Assembly (NCBI RefSeq): GCF_900109685.1
Contig: NZ_FOBB01000001.1
Span: 62,001-126,000, forward strand
Source of the DNA: Chitinophaga rupis
GTDB taxonomy: Bacteria; Bacteroidota; Bacteroidia; Chitinophagales; Chitinophagaceae
Direction: 5' to 3'
Length of the DNA: 64,000 bases
Below, piece after piece: positions 7,697 to 16,028 of the stretch. A program made the translations under genes and the position numbers. The notes beneath the pieces are model-generated. The model was not told the DNA's origin. It saw nothing but the letters and a program-made list of their open reading frames with translations, and did not search any database. Positions within the stretch are counted from its first letter, which is position 1; each line of letters starts with the position of its first letter.

Positions 7697-9952
7697 CTAC
7701 TGCTCCTCCTCCAGCCGGTTCACAGACTGAATGCCATCCAGGCGCTTCAGGCGGTCTACCAGCTCATCCAGCTCCTCTTTATCGTGTACGTATACTTTGA
7801 TCAGCCCTTCAAACAAACCTTCCCGTGATTCAATGGTAAGGGCAGAAATATTCACTTTCAGCTCACCGGATATAATGTTGGTGATCTTGTGGATCACTCC
7901 CACGTCATCCATCCCAATGATCCGTACGCCGGTCAGGAAGGATATTTCACGGTTCTTCACCCACTTGGTCTTTACCACGCGGTGGCCGTAGTTGGCCAGC
8001 AATTGTGCGGCATTGGGGCAGTTGGTGCGGTGTATCTTCAGTCCTTCACTGGCAGTTATAAAGCCAAATACATCATCGCCGGGTATTGGGCGGCAGCAAT
8101 TGGCCAGCTTATAGGCGATCTTGTCAGAACTTTCCCCGAAGATGATCAGCTCTGCATCTTTCTTGGAAGGCCCCTGATGTTTCAGATGCTCTTCCGGCTG
8201 ATGCTGGTGCTCCGGCTGTTTTACCGGCTTAGGCGGTTCCAGCTTATCACCCAGTACGGTGAACTGTTTCAGCTCCTTCAGATCAATGTTCCTGATGGCG
8301 ATCTGATAGTACAGGTCCAGCGGGGAGGGTTGTTTATAGAACTGCACCAGCTCATTAATGTTATGCTGGCTGGCGGATATTTTCTGATGATCCAGCTTAC
8401 GTTCCAGCTGGGCTTTACCATCCATGGCTATTTGCCGCTTTTCCTCCTTCAGCGCATCTTTGATCTTGGACTTGGCTTTGGCGGTAAGCACAAAGTTCAG
8501 CCAGTCTTCTGATGGTTTTTGTTTGTTGGAGGTAATGATCTCCACCTGGTCGCCGCTGCGCAGCTTGTGGCTCAGGGGTACCAGCTTGTAGTTCACCTTG
8601 GCGCCTATACACTTGTTGCCAATGGCGCTGTGTATGGCATAGGCAAAGTCCAGGGAGGTGGAGCCTACGGGTAGTATCTTCAGATCGCCCTTGGGCGTGT
8701 ATACATAGATCTCTTCGGTGAACAGGTTGCTCTTAAAATCGGCCAGGAAGTCCAGTGTATTGGAATCGGGGTTGTTGAGTATTTCCCGGATCTGGGTAAA
8801 CCACTGATCAAATTTAGATTCCTGGCTGGCAGGGCTCTGGTTGCCTTCCTTATAACGCCAGTGCGCTGCCAGGCCTTTTTCCGCATAGTCGTTCATGCGT
8901 TTGGAGCGTATCTGCACCTCCACCCATTTACCCTGGGGGCCCATTACTGTTACGTGCAGCGCCTCATATCCATTGGATTTGGGGTTGCTAAGCCAGTCGC
9001 GGGTACGTTCCGGGCTGGGGTGGTAAAAGTCCGTGATAATGGAATATACCTTCCAGCAATCAGCCTTTTCCTTTTCCAGGGGGGAGTTCATGATAATGCG
9101 GATGGCAAACAGGTCATATACCTCTTCAAAGGCTACGCCTTTGGTTTTGATCTTATTGTAAATGGAGTGAATGGATTTGGGGCGGCCATAGATCTCAAAG
9201 TCAAACCCCTCTTCCTGCAGCACCTCCTTAATAGGCTTAATGAATTCGTTGATATACCGGGTGCGTTCCCGCTTGGTTTCCTTTAGCTTTTTGGCAATAT
9301 CGCGATAGGTTTGCTGCTCCGTATATTTCATGGCCAGGTCCTCCATCTCTGACTTGATGTTATACAAGCCAAGGCGGTGAGCCAGCGGGGAATAAATAAA
9401 TACGGTTTCAGAAGCTATTTTCAGCTGTTTTTCCCGGCTCATGCTGTCCAGGGTACGCATGTTATGCATACGGTCTGCCAGCTTGATCAGGATCACGCGG
9501 GGATCATCTGCCAGGGTAAGCAGGATCTTCTTGAAATTTTCTGCCTGTGCGGTGCTGGTGCTGGAATCTATAACGGTAGAGATCTTGGTGAGGCCGTCTA
9601 CAATATGAGCGATCTCGCTGCCGAACTCGCGTTCCACGTCTTCCAGGGTTACTTCAGTATCTTCTACGGTATCATGTAATAATGCACATATAGCCGAACG
9701 TACGCCCAGACCTATTTCTTCCACGCATATCTGGGCTACTGCCAGCGGGTGCAGGATGTAGGGTTCCCCGGATTTACGCCGCATATCCTTGTGTGCATCT
9801 GCCGCCATTTCAAAGGCGGTACGCACCAGCTCCCGGTCGCCTTTCTTCAACCTGGGTTTCAAAGCCCTCAATAATGCGCGGTAATGGCGGACGATCTCCT
9901 TTTTCTCCTGTTCCTCGTCTAAATTATATTTTTGTACTACCACTGTTTCCAT
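7697..9952 (-). CDS. rsh: RelA/SpoT-type (p)ppGpp synthetase/hydrolase
   Basis: Stringent-response enzyme that makes and probably degrades (p)ppGpp; 751 residues from the ATG at 9952. A TTG at 9979 is in frame, but the ATG gives a typical N-terminus. The hydrolase HD domain is intact (AADAHKDMRRKSGEPYILHP and LLHDTVEDTE), so both activities are likely. The synthetase domain follows (GRPKSIHSIYNK, SNGYEALHVTV, VEVQIRS). Next are the TGS domain (TPKGDLKILPVGSTSLDFAY), a helical/zinc-finger-like region with CCRPIPGDD, and a C-terminal ACT domain. It stands alone between two inverted repeats. Confidence 0.96.
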   Translation of the reverse strand: METVVVQKYNLDEEQEKKEIVRHYRALLRALKPRLKKGDRELVRTAFEMAADAHKDMRRKSGEPYILHPLAVAQICVEEIGLGVRSAICALLHDTVEDTEVTLEDVEREFGSEIAHIVDGLTKISTVIDSSTSTAQAENFKKILLTLADDPRVILIKLADRMHNMRTLDSMSREKQLKIASETVFIYSPLAHRLGLYNIKSEMEDLAMKYTEQQTYRDIAKKLKETKRERTRYINEFIKPIKEVLQEEGFDFEIYGRPKSIHSIYNKIKTKGVAFEEVYDLFAIRIIMNSPLEKEKADCWKVYSIITDFYHPSPERTRDWLSNPKSNGYEALHVTVMGPQGKWVEVQIRSKRMNDYAEKGLAAHWRYKEGNQSPASQESKFDQWFTQIREILNNPDSNTLDFLADFKSNLFTEEIYVYTPKGDLKILPVGSTSLDFAYAIHSAIGNKCIGAKVNYKLVPLSHKLRSGDQVEIITSNKQKPSEDWLNFVLTAKAKSKIKDALKEEKRQIAMDGKAQLERKLDHQKISASQHNINELVQFYKQPSPLDLYYQIAIRNIDLKELKQFTVLGDKLEPPKPVKQPEHQHQPEEHLKHQGPSKKDAELIIFGESSDKIAYKLANCCRPIPGDDVFGFITASEGLKIHRTNCPNAAQLLANYGHRVVKTKWVKNREISFLTGVRIIGMDDVGVIHKITNIISGELKVNISALTIESREGLFEGLIKVYVHDKEELDELVDRLKRLDGIQSVNRLEEEQ

Positions 9953-10006
9953 CTGCACTAAAGTTACGATTTTATGCAATACGATTACCCGCCGCCTGCG
10001 GCGGTT

Positions 10007-10110
10007 TTAATTAATAATTAAGAATGAATAATTAATAATCATGGAGGCTGGCTTTACGTTGAAATGCCGGTGACCACGATCATTAATCCTTCATTATTCA
10101 TATTAATTAC
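10007..10110. repeat. AATTAATAATTAA inverted repeat with conserved core, copy 1
   Basis: Left arm 10008-10038 and right arm 10081-10109 are AT-rich tandem words (AATTAATAATTAA, GAATGAATAATTAA). The core, around 10039-10080, includes GGCTTTAC, TTGAAATGCC and GACCAC. The reverse complement of 24171-24272 is homologous across arms and core, with about 67 of 80 positions identical by eye. The right arm overlaps the stop codon of the 2H phosphoesterase gene. Confidence 0.85.
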
Positions 10111-10844
10111 AAGGGCTGTCCCAGCCTGCACTTCTGCAGTACTTCCCAGGAGGAGCCGTTATGGCGCATAAAATAAAGGTTATTGACCTTAAAGGAGATG
10201 TTGAAAGGGCGGTGCTCATATTCCGGCCAGGCCGCTTCGAGCTGGGGTGCTGTAAGATCGTTAAAGGCTACGGTAACGTGCGGTCTAAACGTGTCGCGGG
10301 CCAGCATCCTGCTAAAACCGAACTCCCGGCGCAGAAAAGTTACCAGCTCTTTATGGATGTTCATTATAGCCGGCTCCTGCGCTACTTTTATATACAGGAT
10401 GCGTTGTGCTTTGAACAAAGAGGTACCAAAACCATTTAAGGTCACTTCAAAGGGCTGGGCGCTGGCGGCAAATTCGGCTAAACCGGCGGTCAGTGTTTTT
10501 TCCAGGAAGGGATCGGCGGTAAAGGGCACCTGCAGGGTAATATGTGGCAATACCTTCAGCGCAAAGCGCGCGCCGTAATGTTCCGCAAATTCCTGTTTCA
10601 GGCGAATGATCTCTTTGCCTGCTTCTGCGGTGGGTAAAAGGGCTATGAAATAGATCTTTTTCTCCTGCCTGGGCGGTTTGTTGAATCGTCTTTTGGGTGC
10701 AGGCCGGTTGTTGCCCTGGTTAAACCGGTTGCCCCGGTTATAACTATTTCCAAAGTCCCTGTTGCCACCATAACCACCTTGTGAAGATGGACGGTTCTGT
10801 ACCACCCGTGGACGGTGGGGTTGTTCTCCTCTTTCAAAGTTCAT
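10107..10844 (-). CDS. 2H phosphoesterase (LigT / 2'-5' RNA ligase-like) with Gly/Arg/Asn-rich N-terminal tail
   Basis: The 245-residue protein has a 2H phosphoesterase domain from about residue 62 with both signature motifs, HIT at 101-103 (PHITLQVPF) and HVT at 189-191 (FRPHVTVAF). Such enzymes act on 2'-5' or cyclic phosphodiesters of RNA or nucleotides; the substrate here is unknown. Residues 1-61 are a low-complexity basic tail rich in Gly, Arg, Asn and Gln (SQGGYGGNRDFGNSYNRGNR), resembling RGG-type RNA-binding tails. That is unusual for the family, which normally starts at the catalytic domain. Start is the ATG at 10844. Confidence 0.85.
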   Translation of the reverse strand: MNFERGEQPHRPRVVQNRPSSQGGYGGNRDFGNSYNRGNRFNQGNNRPAPKRRFNKPPRQEKKIYFIALLPTAEAGKEIIRLKQEFAEHYGARFALKVLPHITLQVPFTADPFLEKTLTAGLAEFAASAQPFEVTLNGFGTSLFKAQRILYIKVAQEPAIMNIHKELVTFLRREFGFSRMLARDTFRPHVTVAFNDLTAPQLEAAWPEYEHRPFNISFKVNNLYFMRHNGSSWEVLQKCRLGQPL

Positions 10845-10889
10845 ACAAAAAATATTGGGTTTAACACCTGTATGTTAAGTGTATAGGTA

Positions 10890-11630
10890 TTAGTGCTCTT
10901 TATGATCTTCCTGTTGTCCCTTATGATTTTCCTGCTCTGGGAGGTTTAAACGAAATCCTACATTGTGCAATGTTTCCAGCTGTATTTGCGGATCGGCCCG
11001 GAAATGTTTTCGCATGCGGGTAATAAAAACGTCCATGCTGCGGCCACTGAAAAAGCCCTCTTTGCCCCAAACGTTCAGCAGGATCTCTTCCCGCCTCAGG
11101 ATCTGGTTGGCGTTTTCTTTAAAATAACGGATCAGGGCTACTTCCCTTGGGGTAATTACGCCTATGCGCACACCATTTTCATCTCTTACCTGCAGGCTTT
11201 CCGAGTTAAAAGTTAATTTGCCTAAAGTAAATTCATTCTGTTCATTATGGGCCCGGGGTAAGGTCCTTTTTAAAAATACTTTGATCCTTGCCACCAGCTC
11301 ATCGATGCTGAATGGTTTGGTAATATAATCATCGCCGCCCAGGCGGAATCCTTCCAGGCGGTCTTCGTCCAGCTTGCGGGAGGTAATAAAAAGAATAGGG
11401 ATCAGCCCGTTTTTTTTCCTTATTTCCTGTGCCAGGGTAAATCCATCTTTCTTCGGCATCATCACATCCAGCAGGATCAGGTCAAAGTCCTCTTTCTGAA
11501 ATTTCTTCCAGGCTATTTCACCATCAAAACAAAGTACTACGTCAAACCCCTTTGATTCAAGATGCTTTTTGACGACGCCACCAAACTGGTAGTCATCATC
11601 AACCAGCAATATTTTTGCGATACGATTCAT
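10890..11630 (-). CDS. OmpR-family response regulator (RprY-like)
   Basis: Two-component regulator of 246 residues. The receiver domain carries the acidic pocket DDD (11-13), phospho-acceptor Asp55 (LILLDVMMP) and the conserved Lys in ITKPF. The C-terminal winged helix (PREVALIRYF...GRSMDVFITRMRKHF) binds DNA. The tail is a repeated ENHKGQQEDHKEH. No kinase is adjacent. The RprX-like kinase at 25365-26729 is a candidate partner because RprX/RprY-type proteins pair in Bacteroides, but this is inference. The ATG at 11630 is the only sensible start. Confidence 0.93.
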   Translation of the reverse strand: MNRIAKILLVDDDYQFGGVVKKHLESKGFDVVLCFDGEIAWKKFQKEDFDLILLDVMMPKKDGFTLAQEIRKKNGLIPILFITSRKLDEDRLEGFRLGGDDYITKPFSIDELVARIKVFLKRTLPRAHNEQNEFTLGKLTFNSESLQVRDENGVRIGVITPREVALIRYFKENANQILRREEILLNVWGKEGFFSGRSMDVFITRMRKHFRADPQIQLETLHNVGFRLNLPEQENHKGQQEDHKEH

Positions 11631-11799
11631 CTTTAAATTAACAATGGGGATATGGTTAAAGCTTTATGGTTATAAGGTTCTTCGCTTCACTATGCAGGGG
11701 ATAGTAACACCTGCAATATTGTTAATTTATTGTTGCCATCGCGTTAATAATTCGTTATTCCAAGTAATTTTTTAACAGCCATTAAAATCGAATTAACTA

Positions 11800-11851
11800 A
11801 TTGAAATGCGCTTTTACAATAATTATATTATCATATCATGCGCATTCCAAT
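11800..11851. repeat. Imperfect inverted repeat between fucosidase and regulator genes
   Basis: Arms ATTGAAATGCGC (11800-11811) and GCGCATTCCAAT (11840-11851) match at 11 of 12 positions around an AT-rich loop. It lies just past the stop codon of the fucosidase gene and upstream of the response regulator start. It could be a weak terminator or an operator; there is no clear T-run. Confidence 0.4.
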
Positions 11852-11869
11852 CATTAGGCTTCCTAACTA

Positions 11870-13306
11870 TTAAGATACATGATCTATACGGATGGCTACT
11901 GCATGCTGCCAGGGTTTCCCCTGCACAGCGGCGGGGAGGCTGATCTCTACCACCTCTCCTGTTTTCTTCCAGCTTAGCTTTTCTTTAGCGCCCAGCATTA
12001 CCATCTTAGCTCCTTTGGCAGGTGTAAGGCCTTTAAAGGAAATGGTGGCCGGCAGCTTCTCGTTCTCACCCAGCAGGTATATTGCATATACACTGCCATC
12101 TTTTTTAGTGGTAAAACATACCTTGCCGTCTTTATAGGGGGCTATTGCGCGGGTGCCATAGATAGCGTCTCCATTCACCTGCATCCATAAACCGATATTA
12201 TGCATAGTGGTATAGGCAGCGTCATGTAATTCCCCATCCGGACCGGGGCCAACATTCAACAGATAGTTACCGCCTTTGGCCACAATGTCTACAAGATTGT
12301 GAATAATAGTGTTTACGGATTTGTAATGATCATCCGGCACATAAGACCAGGAGCCGGCCATCGTCATACAGGTTTCCCAGGGATAGCTCAGCGGCTTTTC
12401 CGGGATCTGCTGCTCCGGCGTACGGTAATTTTCAAAAGGGCCGTGCACACTGCGGTCTACTACTATAAGACCCGGCTGGTGCTGGCGAGCCATTTTGGCA
12501 ATACCCTCCATATCTATATCCTGGTTCTGCGGAGGTGTTTTAAGCCAGGAAAGTGACTCCGCGGTTTGTGTTTTCCGGGGACGTACCCAGCCCCCATCCA
12601 GCCAAAGGATATCCAGCTTGCCATACCCGGTCATCAGCTCCTCTATCTGGTCATAGGTATATTTCTTAAACTTGTTCCAGCGCTCGGGATATTTGGTAAT
12701 ATCATAGTTCACATTACGGTCTTTAGGCGGGAAGTAAGACCACCAGTAATATTCTGTATGCCAGTCGGGTTTAGAGAAATAAGCCCCGGCATGAATACCC
12801 TGCGCACGGAATGCTTCAAACACCTCTTTGGCTATATTGGAACGGGGATCTTTACTAAAGGCACATTGGGGGCCGGTTACGCGGTAGTCCGTTTGTTTGG
12901 TATCAAACATACAGAAGCCATCATGGTGCTTGGTGGTGAACACCAGGTACTTCATACCGGCATCTTTAGCGGCTTTGGCCCATTTGGAGGGGTCAAACTT
13001 CACCGGGTTAAAGGTATTGCCCAGCTCCTCGTATTTTTTCAGGTACTCAAAGTAGGGAATGCCGTATGGCTTGCGCTGGGTAAAACCTTCATCTTCCGGG
13101 CAAATGCTCCAGGATTCTACTACCCCCCATTGAGAGTAAGGCCCCCAGTGCATGAGCAGGCCAAACTTCCAGTCCTGCCATTCATCCAGCTTTTGCAGTA
13201 CGGCCGGATCTGTTTCAGGTACATAAGGCGGCTCCGCATGCTGCTCCTGGGCCTGTGCGGTGAACAGCGCCAACAGGGCGGCGGCCGTGATCCATAATTT
13301 GCGCAT
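11870..13306 (-). CDS. Secreted alpha-L-fucosidase, GH29
   Basis: Glycoside hydrolase family 29 enzyme that releases alpha-L-fucose from glycans. From the ATG at 13306 it is 478 residues and begins with a clear signal peptide (MRKLWITAAALLALFTAQA). A longer in-frame start at 13360 would bury that signal. Family features include FGLLMHWGPYSQWG, YLVFTTKHHDGFCMFDT, AGAYFSKPDWH and the nucleophile region DILWLDGGW. The C-terminal part after NYLLNVGPGPDG is the usual beta-sandwich. It is not in a sugar-utilisation cluster here, although a SusC locus is about 10 kb away. Confidence 0.95.
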   Translation of the reverse strand: MRKLWITAAALLALFTAQAQEQHAEPPYVPETDPAVLQKLDEWQDWKFGLLMHWGPYSQWGVVESWSICPEDEGFTQRKPYGIPYFEYLKKYEELGNTFNPVKFDPSKWAKAAKDAGMKYLVFTTKHHDGFCMFDTKQTDYRVTGPQCAFSKDPRSNIAKEVFEAFRAQGIHAGAYFSKPDWHTEYYWWSYFPPKDRNVNYDITKYPERWNKFKKYTYDQIEELMTGYGKLDILWLDGGWVRPRKTQTAESLSWLKTPPQNQDIDMEGIAKMARQHQPGLIVVDRSVHGPFENYRTPEQQIPEKPLSYPWETCMTMAGSWSYVPDDHYKSVNTIIHNLVDIVAKGGNYLLNVGPGPDGELHDAAYTTMHNIGLWMQVNGDAIYGTRAIAPYKDGKVCFTTKKDGSVYAIYLLGENEKLPATISFKGLTPAKGAKMVMLGAKEKLSWKKTGEVVEISLPAAVQGKPWQHAVAIRIDHVS

Positions 13307-13437
13307 GATAATATTTGTGGTGTGAGTGATAGGTATATGATTTGGGGAACAAAATAACAAATATTAGCACTATTCCCTTACAGTTCTTTAACTGTTTTGT
13401 GTAGCATATTACCTCCGGATATACGGCTGGCAGCCTG

Positions 13438-13445
13438 TATCTTTG
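13438..13445 (+). promoter_or_regulatory. Candidate -7 element (TATCTTTG), leaderless arrangement
   Basis: Exact TAnnTTTG match ending four bases before the ATG at 13450. Transcription would be expected to begin at or next to the start codon. Confidence 0.5.
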
Positions 13446-13449
13446 TGGT

Positions 13450-13617
13450 ATGAAAAGTATCTGGCAGCAAATATTACGATACCTGTATATTGGCAAAAAA
13501 GATCCCGGGGCGCCTAAAACCCGTTATGTGGCTATGATGCACGGCATGAACCGGATATCCATTTTACTGTTCCTGATCGCGCTGATTATTATGCTGATAA
13601 AGCTGATAAGACGATGA
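13450..13617 (+). CDS. Small single-pass membrane protein, DUF6728-like
   Basis: A 55-residue ORF that is easily missed because of its size. The N-terminal half is basic and soluble (QILRYLYIGKKDPGAPKTRY). The C-terminal half is one membrane segment (ISILLFLIALIIMLIKLI) ending in Arg. The sequence resembles a short conserved Chitinophagaceae family that I recall as DUF6728; the assignment is from memory. Support for coding comes from the ATG directly behind a TATCTTTG promoter element. In addition, the stop codon lies 20 bases before the convergent end of lpxB, leaving no room for other content. Function unknown. Confidence 0.8.
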   Translation: MKSIWQQILRYLYIGKKDPGAPKTRYVAMMHGMNRISILLFLIALIIMLIKLIRR

Positions 13618-13637
13618 ACAATGTGCACATCTGCACC

Positions 13638-14741
13638 TTATTTTTCCCCTTCTTTAACAATGATCTCAGCTGCCAGGCGGGAGGCGTTGCGTTCTCCCAG
13701 GCGGCTCCATAAAGCGGCATAATCTGCCTGCATCTGCTGCCGGGTTTGTTCATCCTTCAACAGCAGGGTCAGGGCTTTCAGCAGGTTCTCTTCCGTTAGC
13801 TCGTTCTGGATCAATTCTTTTACTACCGGCTTATCCATGACCAGGTTCACCAGCGAAATGTATTTTACCTTAATGAGGCGTTTTGCAAAAAAGTATGAGA
13901 TGGCGCTGCCTTTGTAACATACTACTTCAGGTACCCCAAACAGGGCGGTTTCCAGGGTAGCGGTACCGGAGGTGACCAGCGCAGCCTGTGCCTGCCGCAG
14001 CAAAGCATAGGTTTGATTTTTTACGGTGGTTACATTTGGATGCTGACCTATGAGCCCTTGTATAAACTCATCGTCCAGGCTGGGGGCCTGGGCTATTACA
14101 AACTGGTATTCCGGAAAATATTTGGCCATAGTAAGCATAATAGGCAGCTTAATGCTCACCTCCTGCTTACGGCTGCCGGGCAATATGGCTATGATAGGTT
14201 TGTCTGAAAAAGATATTGCTGCCGGTTTTGCTTTTTCTGTTTTGATCACCTCTACCAGCGGATGGCCTACAAACTCCACTTCGTACTGCCATTTCCGGTA
14301 AAAATCCTGTTCAAAGGGCAGTATCACCACCATTTTATCTACACACTCCTTTATCTTTTTCACCCGGCTTTCCTTCCAGGCCCATACCTGGGGCGATATA
14401 TAGTAAACGATCTTATAACCCTCTTTTTTAGCCCATTCTGCAATGCGCAGGTTAAAACCTGGGTAGTCAATAAGCACCAGCACATCCGGCTGAAAGGCTT
14501 TGATATCTTCCTTGCAGCGGTCCATATTACGGAAAATGGTACGCAGGTTCATGGCCACTTCCACAAAACCCATGAAAGCCAGATCGCGGTAATGTTTTAC
14601 TACATGGCCGCCGGCCTGCTGCATCAGGTCGCCGCCCCAGCAACGTATATCCGCTGCCGTATCCAGCTGTTTCATTTGCCGGATCAGGTTACTGCCATGC
14701 AGGTCGCCGGAGGCTTCGCCGGCTATGAGGTAATATTTCAT
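13638..14741 (-). CDS. lpxB: Lipid-A-disaccharide synthase
   Basis: Glycosyltransferase GT19 that joins UDP-2,3-diacylglucosamine and lipid X to form the lipid A disaccharide at the inner membrane. The protein is 367 residues, near the usual length. It has the N-terminal GEASGDLHGSNLI, then DYPGFNLRIAEWAK, YYISPQVWAWKESRV, ILPGSRKQEV and TSGTATLETALFGVPEVVCYK. Start is the ATG at 14741. A TACTTTTG promoter element ends only four bases upstream, suggesting a leaderless message. Downstream is the convergent small membrane protein gene. Other lipid A genes are not in the window. Confidence 0.97.
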   Translation of the reverse strand: MKYYLIAGEASGDLHGSNLIRQMKQLDTAADIRCWGGDLMQQAGGHVVKHYRDLAFMGFVEVAMNLRTIFRNMDRCKEDIKAFQPDVLVLIDYPGFNLRIAEWAKKEGYKIVYYISPQVWAWKESRVKKIKECVDKMVVILPFEQDFYRKWQYEVEFVGHPLVEVIKTEKAKPAAISFSDKPIIAILPGSRKQEVSIKLPIMLTMAKYFPEYQFVIAQAPSLDDEFIQGLIGQHPNVTTVKNQTYALLRQAQAALVTSGTATLETALFGVPEVVCYKGSAISYFFAKRLIKVKYISLVNLVMDKPVVKELIQNELTEENLLKALTLLLKDEQTRQQMQADYAALWSRLGERNASRLAAEIIVKEGEK

Positions 14742-14745
14742 GGAG

Positions 14746-14753
14746 CAAAAGTA
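14746..14753 (-). promoter_or_regulatory. Candidate -7 element (TACTTTTG) for lpxB, leaderless arrangement
   Basis: TAnnTTTG match on the minus strand separated from the lpxB ATG by only CTCC. Confidence 0.5.
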
Positions 14754-14762
14754 GAGAAATAG

Positions 14763-14866
14763 GCTGAATGCTTAATGCATAATGCTTAACGCTGATTGTG
14801 TTTTGCGGTGGGCCTGGCGTAATAGGCCTTTGCGTTAAGCATTACGCGTTCCGCGTTAAGCATTTT
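14763..14866. repeat. Word-type inverted repeat (AATGCTTAACGC family), copy 1
   Basis: Left arm 14763-14793 (aatgcttaa/tgcataatgcttaacgc) and right arm 14831-14866 (gcgttaagcattacgcgttccgc...) are inverted tandem words. The core contains TGTGTTTT and AGGCCTTT. The reverse complement of 25271-25360 carries the same arms and the same two core blocks. The right arm runs to the stop codon of the small membrane protein gene. Confidence 0.8.
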
Positions 14867-15179
14867 ATCCGTGAACTAACTTTAACAGCAGGATAGTGAT
14901 GGCGTACAGCATGGTTACCAGGAAAATACCTTTGGCGGTAATATCCCTTCTGTTGCGGGTGTACAGGTAAAAAACCAGGCCATTCAGCAACAGGCAAATA
15001 CTGATTACTTTGGGGATCATTTGCCGGTTGGTGCTGAGGATGGTAATAAATTCACTCAGCCCTATATGCTGCTTAAAAAGTATGAGCAGGTAATACAAGA
15101 AGAAACCAACAATAGGTGTTAGTAAGCCCAGCATAATGCCCAGGGGTAAATTGTCTTTCTTGAACATAACATAATTCAT
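14865..15179 (-). CDS. Small three-segment membrane protein, unknown function
   Basis: Predicted 104-residue inner-membrane protein with three hydrophobic segments, at about residues 13-34 (LGIMLGLLTPIVGFFLYYLL), 56-73 and 83-101, and short polar loops. No catalytic motif is visible. It lies 21 bases downstream of surE on the same strand and upstream of lpxB, so it may be co-transcribed with both. The ATG at 15179 is preferred; an internal ATG (Met5) is possible. I do not recognise a named family. Confidence 0.75.
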   Translation of the reverse strand: MNYVMFKKDNLPLGIMLGLLTPIVGFFLYYLLILFKQHIGLSEFITILSTNRQMIPKVISICLLLNGLVFYLYTRNRRDITAKGIFLVTMLYAITILLLKLVHG

Positions 15180-15200
15180 ATGACGATATGCTAATGTGCT

Positions 15201-15977
15201 TTACAACTTCCACGTTTTTTCCATCTCCTCTTTCATCCGGTAATGCGTCAGGTCAAACTGCACGGGTACCAGTGAAGCATAGTTATTTTCCAGCGCCCAT
15301 ACATCTGTATCTTCTCCGGGATCCATATTTTTGAACTCACCGGTAAGCCAGTAATATTTTTTACCGTGCGGGTCGCGGCGCTCATCAAATGCTTCCACAT
15401 ACTTGGCGTTGGCCTGCCGGCATATCTTAATACCTTTGAACTCGAGGGTATCTGCTATCACCGGTATATTAACGTTAAACAGGGTGTTGGGTGATACGTC
15501 GCTTTCCAGCAATTTTTTTGTTACATCATACGCTACCTGCTTGCTGAGTGTAAAATCAGCTGCAAAGCTGTAGTCCAGGTATGAGAAGCCAATGGAGGGA
15601 ATGCCTTCAATAGCAGCCTCCATAGCGGCCGACATGGTGCCGGAGTAAATAATATTGATGGAGTGATTGGCGCCATGATTAATGCCGCTTACGCAAATGT
15701 CCGGCTTACGGTGCAGTATTTTGTCGCGGGCCAGCTTTACACAATCTACCGGGGTACCGGAACATTGCCAGGCCTCTATTCCTTCAAACTGATCCACCTG
15801 GTTCAGGCGTAAAGGTACCCCAATGGTAATGGCGTGTCCCTTGCCTGATTGCGGGCTGTCCGGCGCTACCACCACTACTTTACCCAGCGGGCGTACGGCG
15901 TCTATTAATGCGTGTATGCCCGGCGCTGTTATGCCATCATCGTTGGTGACCAGTATGATCTTTTCGTCTGTTTCCAC
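15201..15977 (-). CDS. surE: 5'/3'-nucleotidase SurE
   Basis: Metal-dependent nucleoside monophosphate phosphatase, 258 residues. The metal-binding NDD motif is in ILVTNDDGITAPG, followed by VVAPDSPQSGKGHAIT, SGINHGANHSINI and YSGTMSAAMEAAIEGIPSIGFS. The start is a GTG at 15977; no ATG exists upstream of the conserved core in this frame, so GTG is well supported. A TAAATTTG promoter element lies 21 bases before it, inside the gap to the ABC permease gene. A surE gene close to lpxB is common in Bacteroidota. Confidence 0.96.
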   Translation of the reverse strand: METDEKIILVTNDDGITAPGIHALIDAVRPLGKVVVVAPDSPQSGKGHAITIGVPLRLNQVDQFEGIEAWQCSGTPVDCVKLARDKILHRKPDICVSGINHGANHSINIIYSGTMSAAMEAAIEGIPSIGFSYLDYSFAADFTLSKQVAYDVTKKLLESDVSPNTLFNVNIPVIADTLEFKGIKICRQANAKYVEAFDERRDPHGKKYYWLTGEFKNMDPGEDTDVWALENNYASLVPVQFDLTHYRMKEEMEKTWKL

Positions 15978-15998
15978 GTTCCGCTTTTTTACTTGTTA

Positions 15999-16006
15999 CA
16001 AATTTA
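15999..16006 (-). promoter_or_regulatory. Candidate -7 element (TAAATTTG) for surE
   Basis: TAnnTTTG match on the minus strand, 21 bases upstream of the GTG start of surE, in the 51-base gap after the ABC permease. Confidence 0.45.
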
Positions 16007-16028
16007 GTATGTATTATCACATTTTATG

